DNA of 20,246 nt from JAZNOQ01 sp045589215 (GTDB lineage: Bacteria > Bacillota > Clostridia > Oscillospirales > CAG-272), in NCBI GenBank assembly GCA_045589215.1, contig JAZNOQ010000056.1, positions 1 through 20,246 of the forward strand, read 5' to 3'. The stretch's first letter is position 1; each line of letters opens with the position of its first letter. Of the stretch, positions 6,610 to 13,919 are shown piece after piece. The translations under genes and the position numbers were made by a program. The notes under the pieces are model-generated. The model saw only the letters and a program-made list of their open reading frames with translations. It had not been told where the DNA came from and did not search any database.

Positions 6610-7374
6610 ATGGATTTCAGCGGAAAGGTAGCAATTTCAACAGGTGCGGCATCGGGTATGGGTCTCTTGTTCGCACAGAGCTTCGCATCCCTCGGCGGAA
6701 ATGTCGTTTTGTGTGACGTAAACGAGGAGGCGTTAAAGGAAAGAGTAAGCGAGATCAATGAAAAGGATGGAGGACGTGCGATCGGCGTCGTGTGCGATGT
6801 ACGCAACTACGAGCAGGTCTGTGCCGCAAGAGATAAGGCTGTCGAGGCGTTCGGCAGGATCGATGTTACGGCAAGCTTTGCGGGCGGAACGGCAGTCAGA
6901 ATGCGGAAGGTGGATCGTAAGGAATATCCCGAATTTCCCGATGTGCCGATCGATGTGTACGATTGGGGCATCGACGTGAATCTGAAGGGACCCTTCTATT
7001 TTGCACACGCGGTGCTGAAGCAGATGAGAGAGCAGAAGAGCGGTCTCATCATCAATATCGGCTCTGTTACGGGGGTGAACGGTGACCACTACGGTATGGA
7101 CTATCCCACCTCGAAGGCAGGGCTGATGTACGGACTCACGAAGTCGATCGCGCAGTACGGTGCGAAATACGGGATCCGTTGTGTATGCGTTTCTCCGGGC
7201 CCTGTGATGACGCGACCCGGGATGGCGAAGCTGCCGACCCTGCTCGGACGAGCAGGAGAGCCGCAGGAGATCGTTGATCTTTGTCTCTTTATCGCATCCG
7301 AGAAGGGACAGTTCATCAACGGAGAGAACATTATGATCGACGGTGGCAGAGCCGCGATGGGAGGGAGACACTAA
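6610..7374 (+). CDS. Short-chain dehydrogenase/reductase, second tandem copy
   Basis: A 254-residue paralogue of the preceding gene, without gaps and with 37 differences by hand count. It keeps TGAASGMG, Ser152, Tyr165 and Lys169 (YPTSK), DVNLKG and the SPGPVMT loop. It has Ser instead of Asn at position 89 (SFAGG), in the loop that normally packs on the cofactor. Differences cluster at 41-47, 86-98, 153-160 (after the catalytic Ser) and 203-209, regions that line the SDR active site, so the copies may act on different substrates or stereoisomers. The duplicated unit includes the upstream AGAAAGGCGGTTTT ribosome site. The stop is 1 nt before the next start, indicating one transcript. Confidence 0.93.
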   Translation: MDFSGKVAISTGAASGMGLLFAQSFASLGGNVVLCDVNEEALKERVSEINEKDGGRAIGVVCDVRNYEQVCAARDKAVEAFGRIDVTASFAGGTAVRMRKVDRKEYPEFPDVPIDVYDWGIDVNLKGPFYFAHAVLKQMREQKSGLIINIGSVTGVNGDHYGMDYPTSKAGLMYGLTKSIAQYGAKYGIRCVCVSPGPVMTRPGMAKLPTLLGRAGEPQEIVDLCLFIASEKGQFINGENIMIDGGRAAMGGRH

Positions 7375-7375
7375 A

Positions 7376-8128
7376 ATGAAGCCTACCTTCCTGAAATACG
7401 AAAAAGCACTCCTTACCGTAATGGTGCAGGCGGATAACCCCGATCGGGTCGAAGAGCTGATGAATGCCTCTCTTCCCGAGGGCGCAGAAGCGTTCGGGAT
7501 GCAGTTTTGCAGGATGAAGGCAGAATACAGAACGAGAGAAACCTATGAACGGCTGTTTCGATATGCAAGCCCTCTTCCCGTTTACGTGACGAACTATCGT
7601 GTCGCCGAAAACAAGGATAAGAGTGACGATGAGCTTGCAGATGAGCTTCTTGAGCTTGCCGATTGCGGCGCAACGCTTTGCGACGTGATGGGAGACTATT
7701 TTGACCCTTGTGTGGGAGAGCTGACGATGGACGCATCCGCAATCGAAAAGCAGATGAAGCTCATCGAGGCACTTCACGGGAAGGGCGCCGAGGTACTGAT
7801 GTCCTCGCACATCAAAAAATTCACTCCCGCCGAGCGCGTTCTCGAGGTCGCTCGCGAGCACGAGAGACGGGGAGCGGATATTTGTAAGATCGTTACGGGT
7901 GCATCTACGATGGCAGAGCAGATCGAGAATTTGAGGATCATTGATCTGCTAAAGCAGAATCTCTCGATACCCTTTCTTTTCCTTGCAGGGGGAGAGAGCC
8001 GTATTCTGCGGCGCATCGGCGGAGAGATCGGCTCTTGTATGTATCTCTGCGTACACGAACACGATCAGCTCGCGACGAAGGTCCAGCCCCTCACGAGGGA
8101 TGTGAAGGCGATCAGAGATCTTCTGTAA
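7376..8128 (+). CDS. Class I 3-dehydroquinate dehydratase-like enzyme (AroD family)
   Basis: A 250-residue TIM-barrel protein of the type I dehydroquinase family, which dehydrates 3-dehydroquinate through a lysine Schiff base. The catalytic pair is visible: His145 in LMSSHIKKFTP and Lys171 in ADICKIVTGAS, with about the same spacing as His143/Lys170 of E. coli AroD. VTNYR with Arg75 and Glu78 fits the substrate-loop region. The usual ElR motif after strand 2 is instead GMQFCRMK at 41-48, so the substrate may not be dehydroquinate. The start is ATG 7376, 1 nt after the SDR stop with GGGAGGGAG as ribosome site; an upstream in-frame ATG at 7343 lies inside the SDR gene. Placement among dehydrogenases and hydrolases suggests a catabolic role, for example quinate-like or other cyclic polyol breakdown, rather than aromatic amino-acid synthesis. 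Confidence 0.82.
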   Translation: MKPTFLKYEKALLTVMVQADNPDRVEELMNASLPEGAEAFGMQFCRMKAEYRTRETYERLFRYASPLPVYVTNYRVAENKDKSDDELADELLELADCGATLCDVMGDYFDPCVGELTMDASAIEKQMKLIEALHGKGAEVLMSSHIKKFTPAERVLEVAREHERRGADICKIVTGASTMAEQIENLRIIDLLKQNLSIPFLFLAGGESRILRRIGGEIGSCMYLCVHEHDQLATKVQPLTRDVKAIRDLL

Positions 8129-8193
8129 TTCAAAAAGTCAAACGAAATCCCAAATCACTTTTACAGTGCAAAACATATTTAAGGAGAATAATT

Positions 8194-9264
8194 ATGAAGC
8201 TTGAGAGCACAGAAAAACTGATGAATGAAAAGATCAAAAATGCTGATCTTGATTCTTATGCAATTCTTGTTCACTATGGAGATGATGAGAAAATACTCTT
8301 TTCGGACAACGTGGACGAGTACACGTATTTCGATGTGGCAAGCATGGGAAAGGTGCTCATTACCTCTACGCTGATTCTGCAGGCGATCGGCAGAGGACTC
8401 ATCAGCCTTGAAAGCACGCTCGGCGATTTCTTCGACGTAGCTGATCCCGATAAAAAGAAGATCACGGTAAAACAGCTGTTGACACACACCTCAGGGATCA
8501 GACGCTATCCGATCAAGGGGGAAGCGGTGGAAAAAGGCACGGATGCGGTCGTCGCGGATATCCTTTCTCATCCGCTTGTATTTCAGCCGGATACCAATAT
8601 GAAGTATTCCTGCAACGGATATCTGCTACTCGGCTATATCCTCGAAAAGATATATGGGAAAACGCTTGAGGAGATCTACGAGGAAAATATCGTTAAGCCC
8701 CTTGGGTTAAAGCGAACCGCTTTTGAGATCGGAATGGACGAGCCGAACGCCGCAGTGTGTTATCGCTGGAGGGAAGGGACGCACGAGAAACGATTTGACG
8801 ATGAAAATGTGCTGGTTCTCGGAAAGCCCGGTGGAAGCGGCGGACAGCAAACGTGTCTTTACGATATGCAGAGGTTTATCACTGCGGTGCTCGAAAAAAG
8901 CGAGCTTCTCTATCTGAAGGAGCTTTTCGAGCTTGCCGAAAAGGATTATACCCCCGATTACGGTGACGGAAGCGGATCTGTCGGAGAGAGAAGAGGACTT
9001 GGATACGTTATGGTCTGTGAGCGCTATCCGCAGACGGGTGATCTTTTCCCGATCGGTAGCTTCGGACACTGCGGACACACAGGACAAAGCTTTTTTATAA
9101 ATCGCGAAAAACAAATGTATGTAATCATTCTTACGAACGCAACCCGCTTTACGTGTGTCAAAAATGATTTTAAGCGTGAAAAATACGACGATGTTGTAAA
9201 AATGCGTGAAGAAATACATAACGCAATATACGATGATCTGAAGACGGAGGGAGTCCTTCTATGA
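8194..9264 (+). CDS. Serine beta-lactamase-like hydrolase (class C/S12 esterase type)
   Basis: A 356-residue protein with the penicillin-binding serine hydrolase fold. The nucleophile motif SMGK is at 50-53, followed by LLTHTSGI (95-102), the YxN-equivalent YSC (138-140) before NGYLLLGYILE, and the HxG motif HTG at 295-297 within GHCGHTGQSFF. There is no signal peptide, so it is cytoplasmic and more likely an esterase, peptidase or amidase than a resistance beta-lactamase. The start is ATG 8194, with AAGGAG 8 nt upstream; the open frame begins earlier, at 8035, inside the dehydratase gene. It follows that gene by 65 bp without a convincing promoter or terminator and ends in an ATGA overlap with the SDR remnant. 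Confidence 0.88.
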   Translation: MKLESTEKLMNEKIKNADLDSYAILVHYGDDEKILFSDNVDEYTYFDVASMGKVLITSTLILQAIGRGLISLESTLGDFFDVADPDKKKITVKQLLTHTSGIRRYPIKGEAVEKGTDAVVADILSHPLVFQPDTNMKYSCNGYLLLGYILEKIYGKTLEEIYEENIVKPLGLKRTAFEIGMDEPNAAVCYRWREGTHEKRFDDENVLVLGKPGGSGGQQTCLYDMQRFITAVLEKSELLYLKELFELAEKDYTPDYGDGSGSVGERRGLGYVMVCERYPQTGDLFPIGSFGHCGHTGQSFFINREKQMYVIILTNATRFTCVKNDFKREKYDDVVKMREEIHNAIYDDLKTEGVLL

Positions 9265-9347
9265 ATTTCCAAAACAAAACCGCGCTCATTACGGGCGCGG
9301 CAGTGGGGATCGGACGGGCGACTGCTGCAGGAAAAAGCTATGAATGA
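9261..9347 (+). pseudogene. N-terminal remnant of a third SDR dehydrogenase
   Basis: This 28-codon reading frame begins with the N-terminus of a classical SDR: MNFQNKTALITGAAVGIGRA, containing the complete TGxxxGxG cofactor motif. It then breaks off into AAGKSYE and a stop. The start overlaps the serine hydrolase stop as ATGA, and the end overlaps the start of the metallo-hydrolase gene by 8 nt. More than 200 codons of a normal SDR (about 250) are missing, so a deletion has fused the 5' end of an SDR gene to the ribosome site of the next gene. It is not a recent copy of the tandem SDRs, which begin MDFSGKVAISTGAASGMG. It may still act as a short translated leader. Confidence 0.75.
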
Positions 9348-9936
9348 ATTTTACAAGGAAACAGACGGCATCTACCGTCTCCGCGTTCCGTTTGACAGGA
9401 TCTACACCTCGGTGTTTCTGATACAGACGGAAAACGGACCCGTTCTCGTCGACTGCGCAACGACAGATGAGGACGTCGACGGGTGCATCGTCCCCGCACT
9501 CAAAAAAATGGGATATGCGCTTTCCGATATCAAAATGCTTGTTCTGACGCATAAGCACGGCGATCACGCGGGCGGGAGACGGCAGATCTTATCCCTCGTG
9601 CCGAGCATCGAGGTAGTTACAGACGTGCGTGCGTTGTTTAACGGGGTGTGTACCTATCCCATGGCGGGGCATACGGCTGACTGCATCGGCGTTCTTGATG
9701 TGCGCTCGCATACGCTGATCTCGGGTGACGGACTTCAAGGGGCGGGCGTTGATAAGTACCGCTGCTCGGTAAGGACTCCCGAAGGGTATCTCGAAACGAT
9801 TGAAAGAATACAGAACGACGCGCGGATAGAGAATCTGCTCTTTTCCCACGCGTACGAGCCGTGGAACGCAGATCGCGCATTCGGGAGAGAAGCGGTGGAG
9901 AAATGCCTTCGCGACTGCCTTGTGTACGCTCCGTGA
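9340..9936 (+). CDS. Metallo-beta-lactamase-fold hydrolase
   Basis: A 198-residue MBL-fold protein with the two-metal ligand set: HKHGDH at 71-76 (His71, His73, Asp75, His76), His111 in MAGHTADC, Asp130 in ISGDGLQG, and His170 in LLFSHAYEPW. The family hydrolyses lactones, thioesters, glyoxalase-type esters or phosphodiesters; the substrate cannot be read here. There is no signal peptide. Ribosome site AGGAAAAAGCT. It is the last gene of the operon and ends 3 bp from the convergent AraC gene, with no terminator between. In this cassette a lactonase step after a dehydrogenase would be plausible. Confidence 0.88.
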   Translation: MNEFYKETDGIYRLRVPFDRIYTSVFLIQTENGPVLVDCATTDEDVDGCIVPALKKMGYALSDIKMLVLTHKHGDHAGGRRQILSLVPSIEVVTDVRALFNGVCTYPMAGHTADCIGVLDVRSHTLISGDGLQGAGVDKYRCSVRTPEGYLETIERIQNDARIENLLFSHAYEPWNADRAFGREAVEKCLRDCLVYAP

Positions 9937-9939
9937 CCG

Positions 9940-10692
9940 TCAAAGCCCCTCTTTTTGGCGCATTTCTCGCGGAGACGCTCCGAAGTGCTCCTTAAAGCAT
10001 TTGCGGAAGTATGAGCTTGAGCTGAAACGAAGTCTCGCACTGATCTCCTCGATAGGGGTATCGGTCGATACGAGTAGCTCCTTTGCTTTTTCAAGGATCA
10101 AGCCTTTTCGGATTTCACCGATGCTCTCGCGCGAGTGCTTCTTAAAGGTAGAATAAAGCGTGGATTCACTCACGGTGCATTCCTTTGCGAGCTCCGAGAC
10201 GGTGCGGTAAGGATCTAGAGCGATCAACCGCCTGACCTTTTCGACGAGCTCGCTTTGCTTTCCCATCGAGCCGTGGACCATACGCGGTATCAGCATTCCC
10301 GCAAGCGTGTAGAGCCTGCCAACGTTCACGCAGTCAAGCGGAGAGACAGCGATCTCGTGCATCAAGGAAACGGCATCGTCACTTTTTTCTATGACCTGCG
10401 GCGGGTAATATCGCTTCTCGAAGTTCGGCATAAAGAGAAATCCGAGCGAAATGAATTCGATATCGTTTTCTCCGCTCCAATACGAGTGATATCTGCATCC
10501 GCTCGGGATAAAAAATATATCTCCCTCACGGATATTTACGGTCTCGTTTTCCGTGCAGAGCTTGCCCGTGCCTTTTACCATAAGGGCAAAAAAGTTACGC
10601 GGCGCTCCCGCGCTGATGTCGTTGTGCTTATACCGCTTCAGCTGAAAGGTCTTAAAAACAAAGCTCTTACAGAAAATTACGTTGTCTTTCAT
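9940..10692 (-). CDS. AraC-family transcriptional regulator (divergent from the Gfo/Idh-MDR operon)
   Basis: A 250-residue regulator with a cupin-like sensor (VNIREGDIFFIPSGCRYHSY near 50-70) and a C-terminal double helix-turn-helix: TVSELAKECTVSESTLYSTF, then PIEEISARLRFSSSSYFRKC and FGASPREMR. Ribosome site AAGGGGTGTGAT before ATG 10692. It is divergent from the three-gene oxidoreductase operon that starts at 10817 and shares a 124-bp AT-rich control region with it, so that operon is its likely target; the convergent SDR operon is less likely. It is the third AraC protein in the window and clearly different in sequence from the other two. Ligand unknown. Confidence 0.9.
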   Translation of the reverse strand: MKDNVIFCKSFVFKTFQLKRYKHNDISAGAPRNFFALMVKGTGKLCTENETVNIREGDIFFIPSGCRYHSYWSGENDIEFISLGFLFMPNFEKRYYPPQVIEKSDDAVSLMHEIAVSPLDCVNVGRLYTLAGMLIPRMVHGSMGKQSELVEKVRRLIALDPYRTVSELAKECTVSESTLYSTFKKHSRESIGEIRKGLILEKAKELLVSTDTPIEEISARLRFSSSSYFRKCFKEHFGASPREMRQKEGL

Positions 10693-10735
10693 ATCACACC
10701 CCTTAAACCCTGTAGTTTTTTACCTGTTTTTTTGT

Positions 10736-10764
10736 AGAATAACATATTTTAATTCATTTGTCAA
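10736..10764 (-). promoter_or_regulatory. Promoter of the AraC gene at 10692
   Basis: On the minus strand a perfect TTGACA (10764-10759) is followed after 17 bp by TATTCT (10741-10736). The region is AT-rich with an imperfect inverted repeat (AACATAT at 10741, ATATGTT at 10764) that spans this promoter and could be an operator. Confidence 0.7.
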
Positions 10765-10766
10765 TA

Positions 10767-10775
10767 TGTTAAAAT
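10767..10775 (+). promoter_or_regulatory. Possible extended -10 promoter for the Gfo/Idh-MDR operon
   Basis: TGTTAAAAT fits an extended -10 element (TGnTAnaaT) about 42 bp before the start codon. No good -35 is present at 17 bp, and this region abuts the AraC gene's own -35. Activator dependence is likely but not demonstrated. Confidence 0.4.
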
Positions 10776-10816
10776 ATTTCCTGTAAGTATTTAAAAGGAT
10801 ATACGGAGGAAATGTG

Positions 10817-11815
10817 ATGGATAAAAAAATCAAAATCGCACAGATCGGTACGAGCCAGAACAGCCACGGAAATCTGATCTGGAAGAGCTTACTAAAGCAG
10901 ACCGACGTATTTGACGTTGTGGGATATGCTTTCCCCGAAAAAGAGCGCGAAAAATTTCCCAAAAAGGTAACGGCATTCGACGGGTACCGTGAGATGACGG
11001 TAGAGGAGATCTTATCTGATCCCGAGATCGAGGCTGTCGCGGTTGAGACCGAGGAGATCTATCTTACGAAATACGCACAAATGGCAGCAACAGCAGGGAA
11101 ACATATCCATATGGAAAAGCCGGGCGGCACCGATCTTCGGGCATTTGAGGAGCTTGTGGCTACGCTGAAAGCAAAAAGCCTGGTCTTTTCAACGGGCTAT
11201 ATGTATCGCTTTAATCCGCTTATCAAGGAGTGCCTCGAAAAGATCAGGCGCGGCGACCTCGGTGAGATCTACGCGGTTGAAGCGCACATGGACTGCAAAC
11301 ACCCGCCGAGGGTAAGAGAGTGGCTCTCTACCTTTCAGGGCGGAATGATGTTTTTCCTCGGCTGCCATCTGATCGATCTTATTTATCAAATTCAGGGAGA
11401 ACCGACCGAGGTGATCCCTATGAACTGCTCGACGGGCTTTGACGGAATTACGTCAGAGGATTACGGAATGGTCGTATATAAATACCCGAACGGAGTTTCC
11501 TTTGCAAAGACCTGCGCGTCCGAAATGGGCGGTTATCTGAGGCGACAGCTCGTGATCTGCGGCGAAAAGGGAACGATCGAGCTAAAGCCCCTCGAGGCGA
11601 CGGCCGAGGGCGGTATGTATACCGATATGGGCGAGTGCTACGAAAGCGGATGGCAGAAGCCATGGCAGACGCATAGGAGCGAGACCTACGACCGCTATGA
11701 CGATATGATGCGGAACTTTGCCGAAATGGTACGAGGCAAGGAGAATCCGTATTCTTATGATTACGAATTGAATTTGTACAAGCTGATACTGAGGTCTTGC
11801 GGAAGGGAGATATAA
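10817..11815 (+). CDS. Gfo/Idh/MocA-family oxidoreductase
   Basis: A 332-residue intact member of the family, predicted to oxidise or reduce a sugar or cyclitol hydroxyl with NAD(P). The N-terminal Rossmann domain starts KIKIAQIGTSQNSHGN, without a canonical GxGxxG. The catalytic EKPGG motif is at 100-104. The substrate-domain signature GGMMFFLGCHLID (175-187) includes the usual active-site His184 and Asp187. The start is ATG 10817, 7 nt after GGAGG; a GTG one codon upstream is less well spaced. It is first in an operon with two MDR dehydrogenases (4-nt and 24-nt gaps). Gfo/Idh proteins paired with zinc-less MDR proteins are common in sugar-modifying loci, but the substrate here is unknown. 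Confidence 0.92.
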   Translation: MDKKIKIAQIGTSQNSHGNLIWKSLLKQTDVFDVVGYAFPEKEREKFPKKVTAFDGYREMTVEEILSDPEIEAVAVETEEIYLTKYAQMAATAGKHIHMEKPGGTDLRAFEELVATLKAKSLVFSTGYMYRFNPLIKECLEKIRRGDLGEIYAVEAHMDCKHPPRVREWLSTFQGGMMFFLGCHLIDLIYQIQGEPTEVIPMNCSTGFDGITSEDYGMVVYKYPNGVSFAKTCASEMGGYLRRQLVICGEKGTIELKPLEATAEGGMYTDMGECYESGWQKPWQTHRSETYDRYDDMMRNFAEMVRGKENPYSYDYELNLYKLILRSCGREI

Positions 11816-11819
11816 GATA

Positions 11820-12836
11820 ATGAAAACCAAACAGATCGTATTTACAAACCCCTACGTTGCGGAGCTTCTCGATGTGGAATGCCTGCCGCCGAAGGAAAAC
11901 GAGGTAACGGTGGAGCTTGAGTATTCGGCGATCAGCTCGGGTACCGAAAAGGCAAATTTCATCGGTGAAAGAAACGGTGTTAACGTTGCAGAGGGGACGA
12001 AGGCAAAATTCCCGCGAACCGTCGGTTACAGTGCCGCAGGCATCGTAACGGCAGTCGGAAGCGGGGTTACCGATCTTTCGGTTGGCGACAAGGTCGGTGT
12101 ATATTGGGGAAAGCACAAAAAGCACATCACGGTTCCCCGAAGCAAGGTAATGAAGCTTCCCGAAGGAGTTACAACCGCCGAGGCATCCTTTGCGTTGATC
12201 TCCATCTTCCCGCTCGCGGCGATCCGAAAGACAAGACTTGAGATCGGTGAGTCTGCGCTCGTTATGGGACTTGGGATCCTCGGTATCTGTGCCGTAGAAG
12301 AGCTGAAGGCGGCGGGCGCATATCCCGTCATTGCCGCAGATCCGATCGCGGAACGTCGCGAATTCGCCCTGAAAATGGGCGCGGATTTCGCCGTTGACCC
12401 GACCGATCCTGATTTCATCAAGACCGTATGCAAGCTTTCGGACGGCGGCGTAAATGTCTGCATCGAAGTCACGGGACTTGGCATCGGACTTGTTCAGGCG
12501 CTTGACTGTATGCAAAAAATGGGCAGGATCGCCCTGCTCGGCTGTACCCGTAATTCCAAGTTTGAAATTGACTACTATACCAAGGTACACGGTCGCGGCA
12601 TTTCTCTCATCGGTGCGCATACGATGGCGCGCCCGAAGAATGAATCCTCTGCGGGGCTATGGACGAATGAAGACGATTTGAGGACCGTACTTAACCTGAT
12701 CAAGGGTAGGCGCCTAAATTTTAAGGATCTGATCTGTGAGATCCATTCACCCGTAGATGCACAGGCAGTATTTGCAAGACTTGCGGAGGGGAAGGATTTC
12801 CCGATCGGAGTTTTGTTCGATTGGAAGAAAGTTTAA
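11820..12836 (+). CDS. Zinc-independent MDR-family dehydrogenase
   Basis: A 338-residue medium-chain dehydrogenase. The GroES-like N-terminal domain includes SAISSGTEKANFIG (36-49), and the Rossmann domain has GLGILG at 150-155. The GHE motif that holds catalytic zinc in alcohol dehydrogenases is replaced by GYSAAG (69-74), and the structural-zinc cysteines are absent, so zinc-free chemistry is expected. The opening resembles the subgroup that includes BchC-like and threonine-dehydrogenase-like sugar enzymes often paired with Gfo/Idh proteins. It starts 4 nt after the Gfo/Idh stop, with GGAAGGGAG upstream. Likely a hydride-transfer step on the same intermediate as its neighbour; this is inferred from context. 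Confidence 0.88.
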   Translation: MKTKQIVFTNPYVAELLDVECLPPKENEVTVELEYSAISSGTEKANFIGERNGVNVAEGTKAKFPRTVGYSAAGIVTAVGSGVTDLSVGDKVGVYWGKHKKHITVPRSKVMKLPEGVTTAEASFALISIFPLAAIRKTRLEIGESALVMGLGILGICAVEELKAAGAYPVIAADPIAERREFALKMGADFAVDPTDPDFIKTVCKLSDGGVNVCIEVTGLGIGLVQALDCMQKMGRIALLGCTRNSKFEIDYYTKVHGRGISLIGAHTMARPKNESSAGLWTNEDDLRTVLNLIKGRRLNFKDLICEIHSPVDAQAVFARLAEGKDFPIGVLFDWKKV

Positions 12837-12860
12837 CTACAATAGGAATGAGGTATTTAT

Positions 12861-13844
12861 ATGAAAGCAATACTTGTAAACGATGATAGAAGTCTCCGCT
12901 GGGATAACGTGCCCGATCCCTTGATCAAGCCCGACGAGGTACTCGTAAAGATCGAGGCGGCAGCACTCAACCGTGCGGATCTGATGCAGAGAGAGGGCGA
13001 CTATCCGCCCCCCGCAGGCTGTCCCGAATGGATGGGACTTGAGGTCGCGGGTGAGATCGTTGAGGTTGGCGCGGACGTGCCGAAATATTCCGCATGGAAG
13101 CTTGGAGACAAGGTCTGTGCGCTTCTCGGCGGTGGCGGATACGCAGAATACGTCAGCGTCAAGTACGATATGCTGATGCCGATCCCGAAGAACTGTTCTG
13201 TGGTCGAAGCGGCGGCGATCCCCGAGGCATTCGCTACGGCGTATCTCAATCTTTTCATCGAGGGTGGCATCAAGGAAGGGAACACCCTTCTGATGAACGC
13301 AGGCGCATCGGGACTTGCGAGCGTTATCATTCCGATGGCAAAGGCATTCGGAGCGCGTGTGATCACGACGGTGCTTACCGACGAGATCGCAAAGAATATC
13401 GCACATCTCGGCGCAGACCGCGTGGTCGTCACGACGAAGGAGGATATCTCGCTCGTTCTCAAAGAGGAGCTTGAAGCGGGACACTCGGTCGACGTTGCGA
13501 TCGACTGCCTCGGCGGTGAGATCATGGGCAAGTGTATCCACTATCTCACCCACGGCGCGCGCTGGATCATGATCGCCGCGCTCGCAGGCACAAAGACCGA
13601 GATCGACCTCAAGAACATCTACGTACGAAACGTGCGCATTATCGGTAGCACGCTTCGCTCGAGAACGCCCGCGACGAAGGCGGAGATCCTTGCAGGGATC
13701 GTCCGTGACGTTTACCCGAAGATCGAAGCGGGGCTCGTCAAGCCGACGATCCACGCAGTTCTTCCGATCACCGAAGCAGAGGCGGCGCACGACATTCTGT
13801 ATCAGGGAAAGAACGTCGGCAAGGTCGTGTTGACGGTAGGATAA
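12861..13844 (+). CDS. NAD(P)H:quinone oxidoreductase-like MDR protein
   Basis: A 327-residue zinc-independent MDR protein of the quinone oxidoreductase/PIG3 type. Diagnostic segments are NRADLMQREGDYPPPAG (37-53), GLEVAGEIVEVG (59-70) and the cofactor-loop region NAGASGLA (146-153). The family reduces quinones or alpha,beta-unsaturated ketones with NADPH. A weak ribosome site (GAGG, 9 nt from the ATG) lies in the 24-bp gap after the previous MDR gene. The two adjacent MDR proteins belong to different subgroups and are not recent duplicates. It ends the operon just before a two-way terminator. Possible role: reducing an enone formed by elimination from an oxidised sugar or aglycone; this is inference. 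Confidence 0.92.
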   Translation: MKAILVNDDRSLRWDNVPDPLIKPDEVLVKIEAAALNRADLMQREGDYPPPAGCPEWMGLEVAGEIVEVGADVPKYSAWKLGDKVCALLGGGGYAEYVSVKYDMLMPIPKNCSVVEAAAIPEAFATAYLNLFIEGGIKEGNTLLMNAGASGLASVIIPMAKAFGARVITTVLTDEIAKNIAHLGADRVVVTTKEDISLVLKEELEAGHSVDVAIDCLGGEIMGKCIHYLTHGARWIMIAALAGTKTEIDLKNIYVRNVRIIGSTLRSRTPATKAEILAGIVRDVYPKIEAGLVKPTIHAVLPITEAEAAHDILYQGKNVGKVVLTVG

Positions 13845-13859
13845 GACAAAACGAAAATA

Positions 13860-13911
13860 AAGGCAATATCAAACCCGAAACACGGGAATGATATTGCCTT
13901 GTTTTATTTTT
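13860..13911. terminator. Bidirectional intrinsic terminator, repeat copy 2
   Basis: A 12-bp perfect outer stem AAGGCAATATCA (13860-13871) pairs with TGATATTGCCTT (13889-13900), enclosing a CCCG/CGGG inner stem. A T-rich tail (GTTTTATTTTT) follows on the plus strand and another (TTTATTTTCGTTTT) on the minus strand. It sits between the convergent quinone-oxidoreductase and GH89-like genes and can serve both. Confidence 0.9.
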
Positions 13912-13919
13912 GGAAACTA

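Noticed and set aside
8035..8193. N-terminal extension of the serine hydrolase
   Set aside because: It overlaps the dehydratase gene and has no family similarity; ATG 8194 has a strong AAGGAG site.
8194..9936. Beta-lactam resistance genes
   Set aside because: The serine and metallo hydrolases carry the folds but lack signal peptides and sit in a metabolic operon; resistance is not supported.
11448..12620. 390-codon minus-strand open frame opposite the Gfo/Idh and MDR genes
   Set aside because: It spans two well-supported plus-strand genes, is rich in Arg/Cys runs typical of antisense frames, and has no ribosome site or motif.
12837..13790. 317-codon minus-strand open frame opposite the quinone-oxidoreductase gene
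   Set aside because: It is an antisense shadow of a clear MDR gene; low-complexity Arg/Asp-rich translation without motifs.
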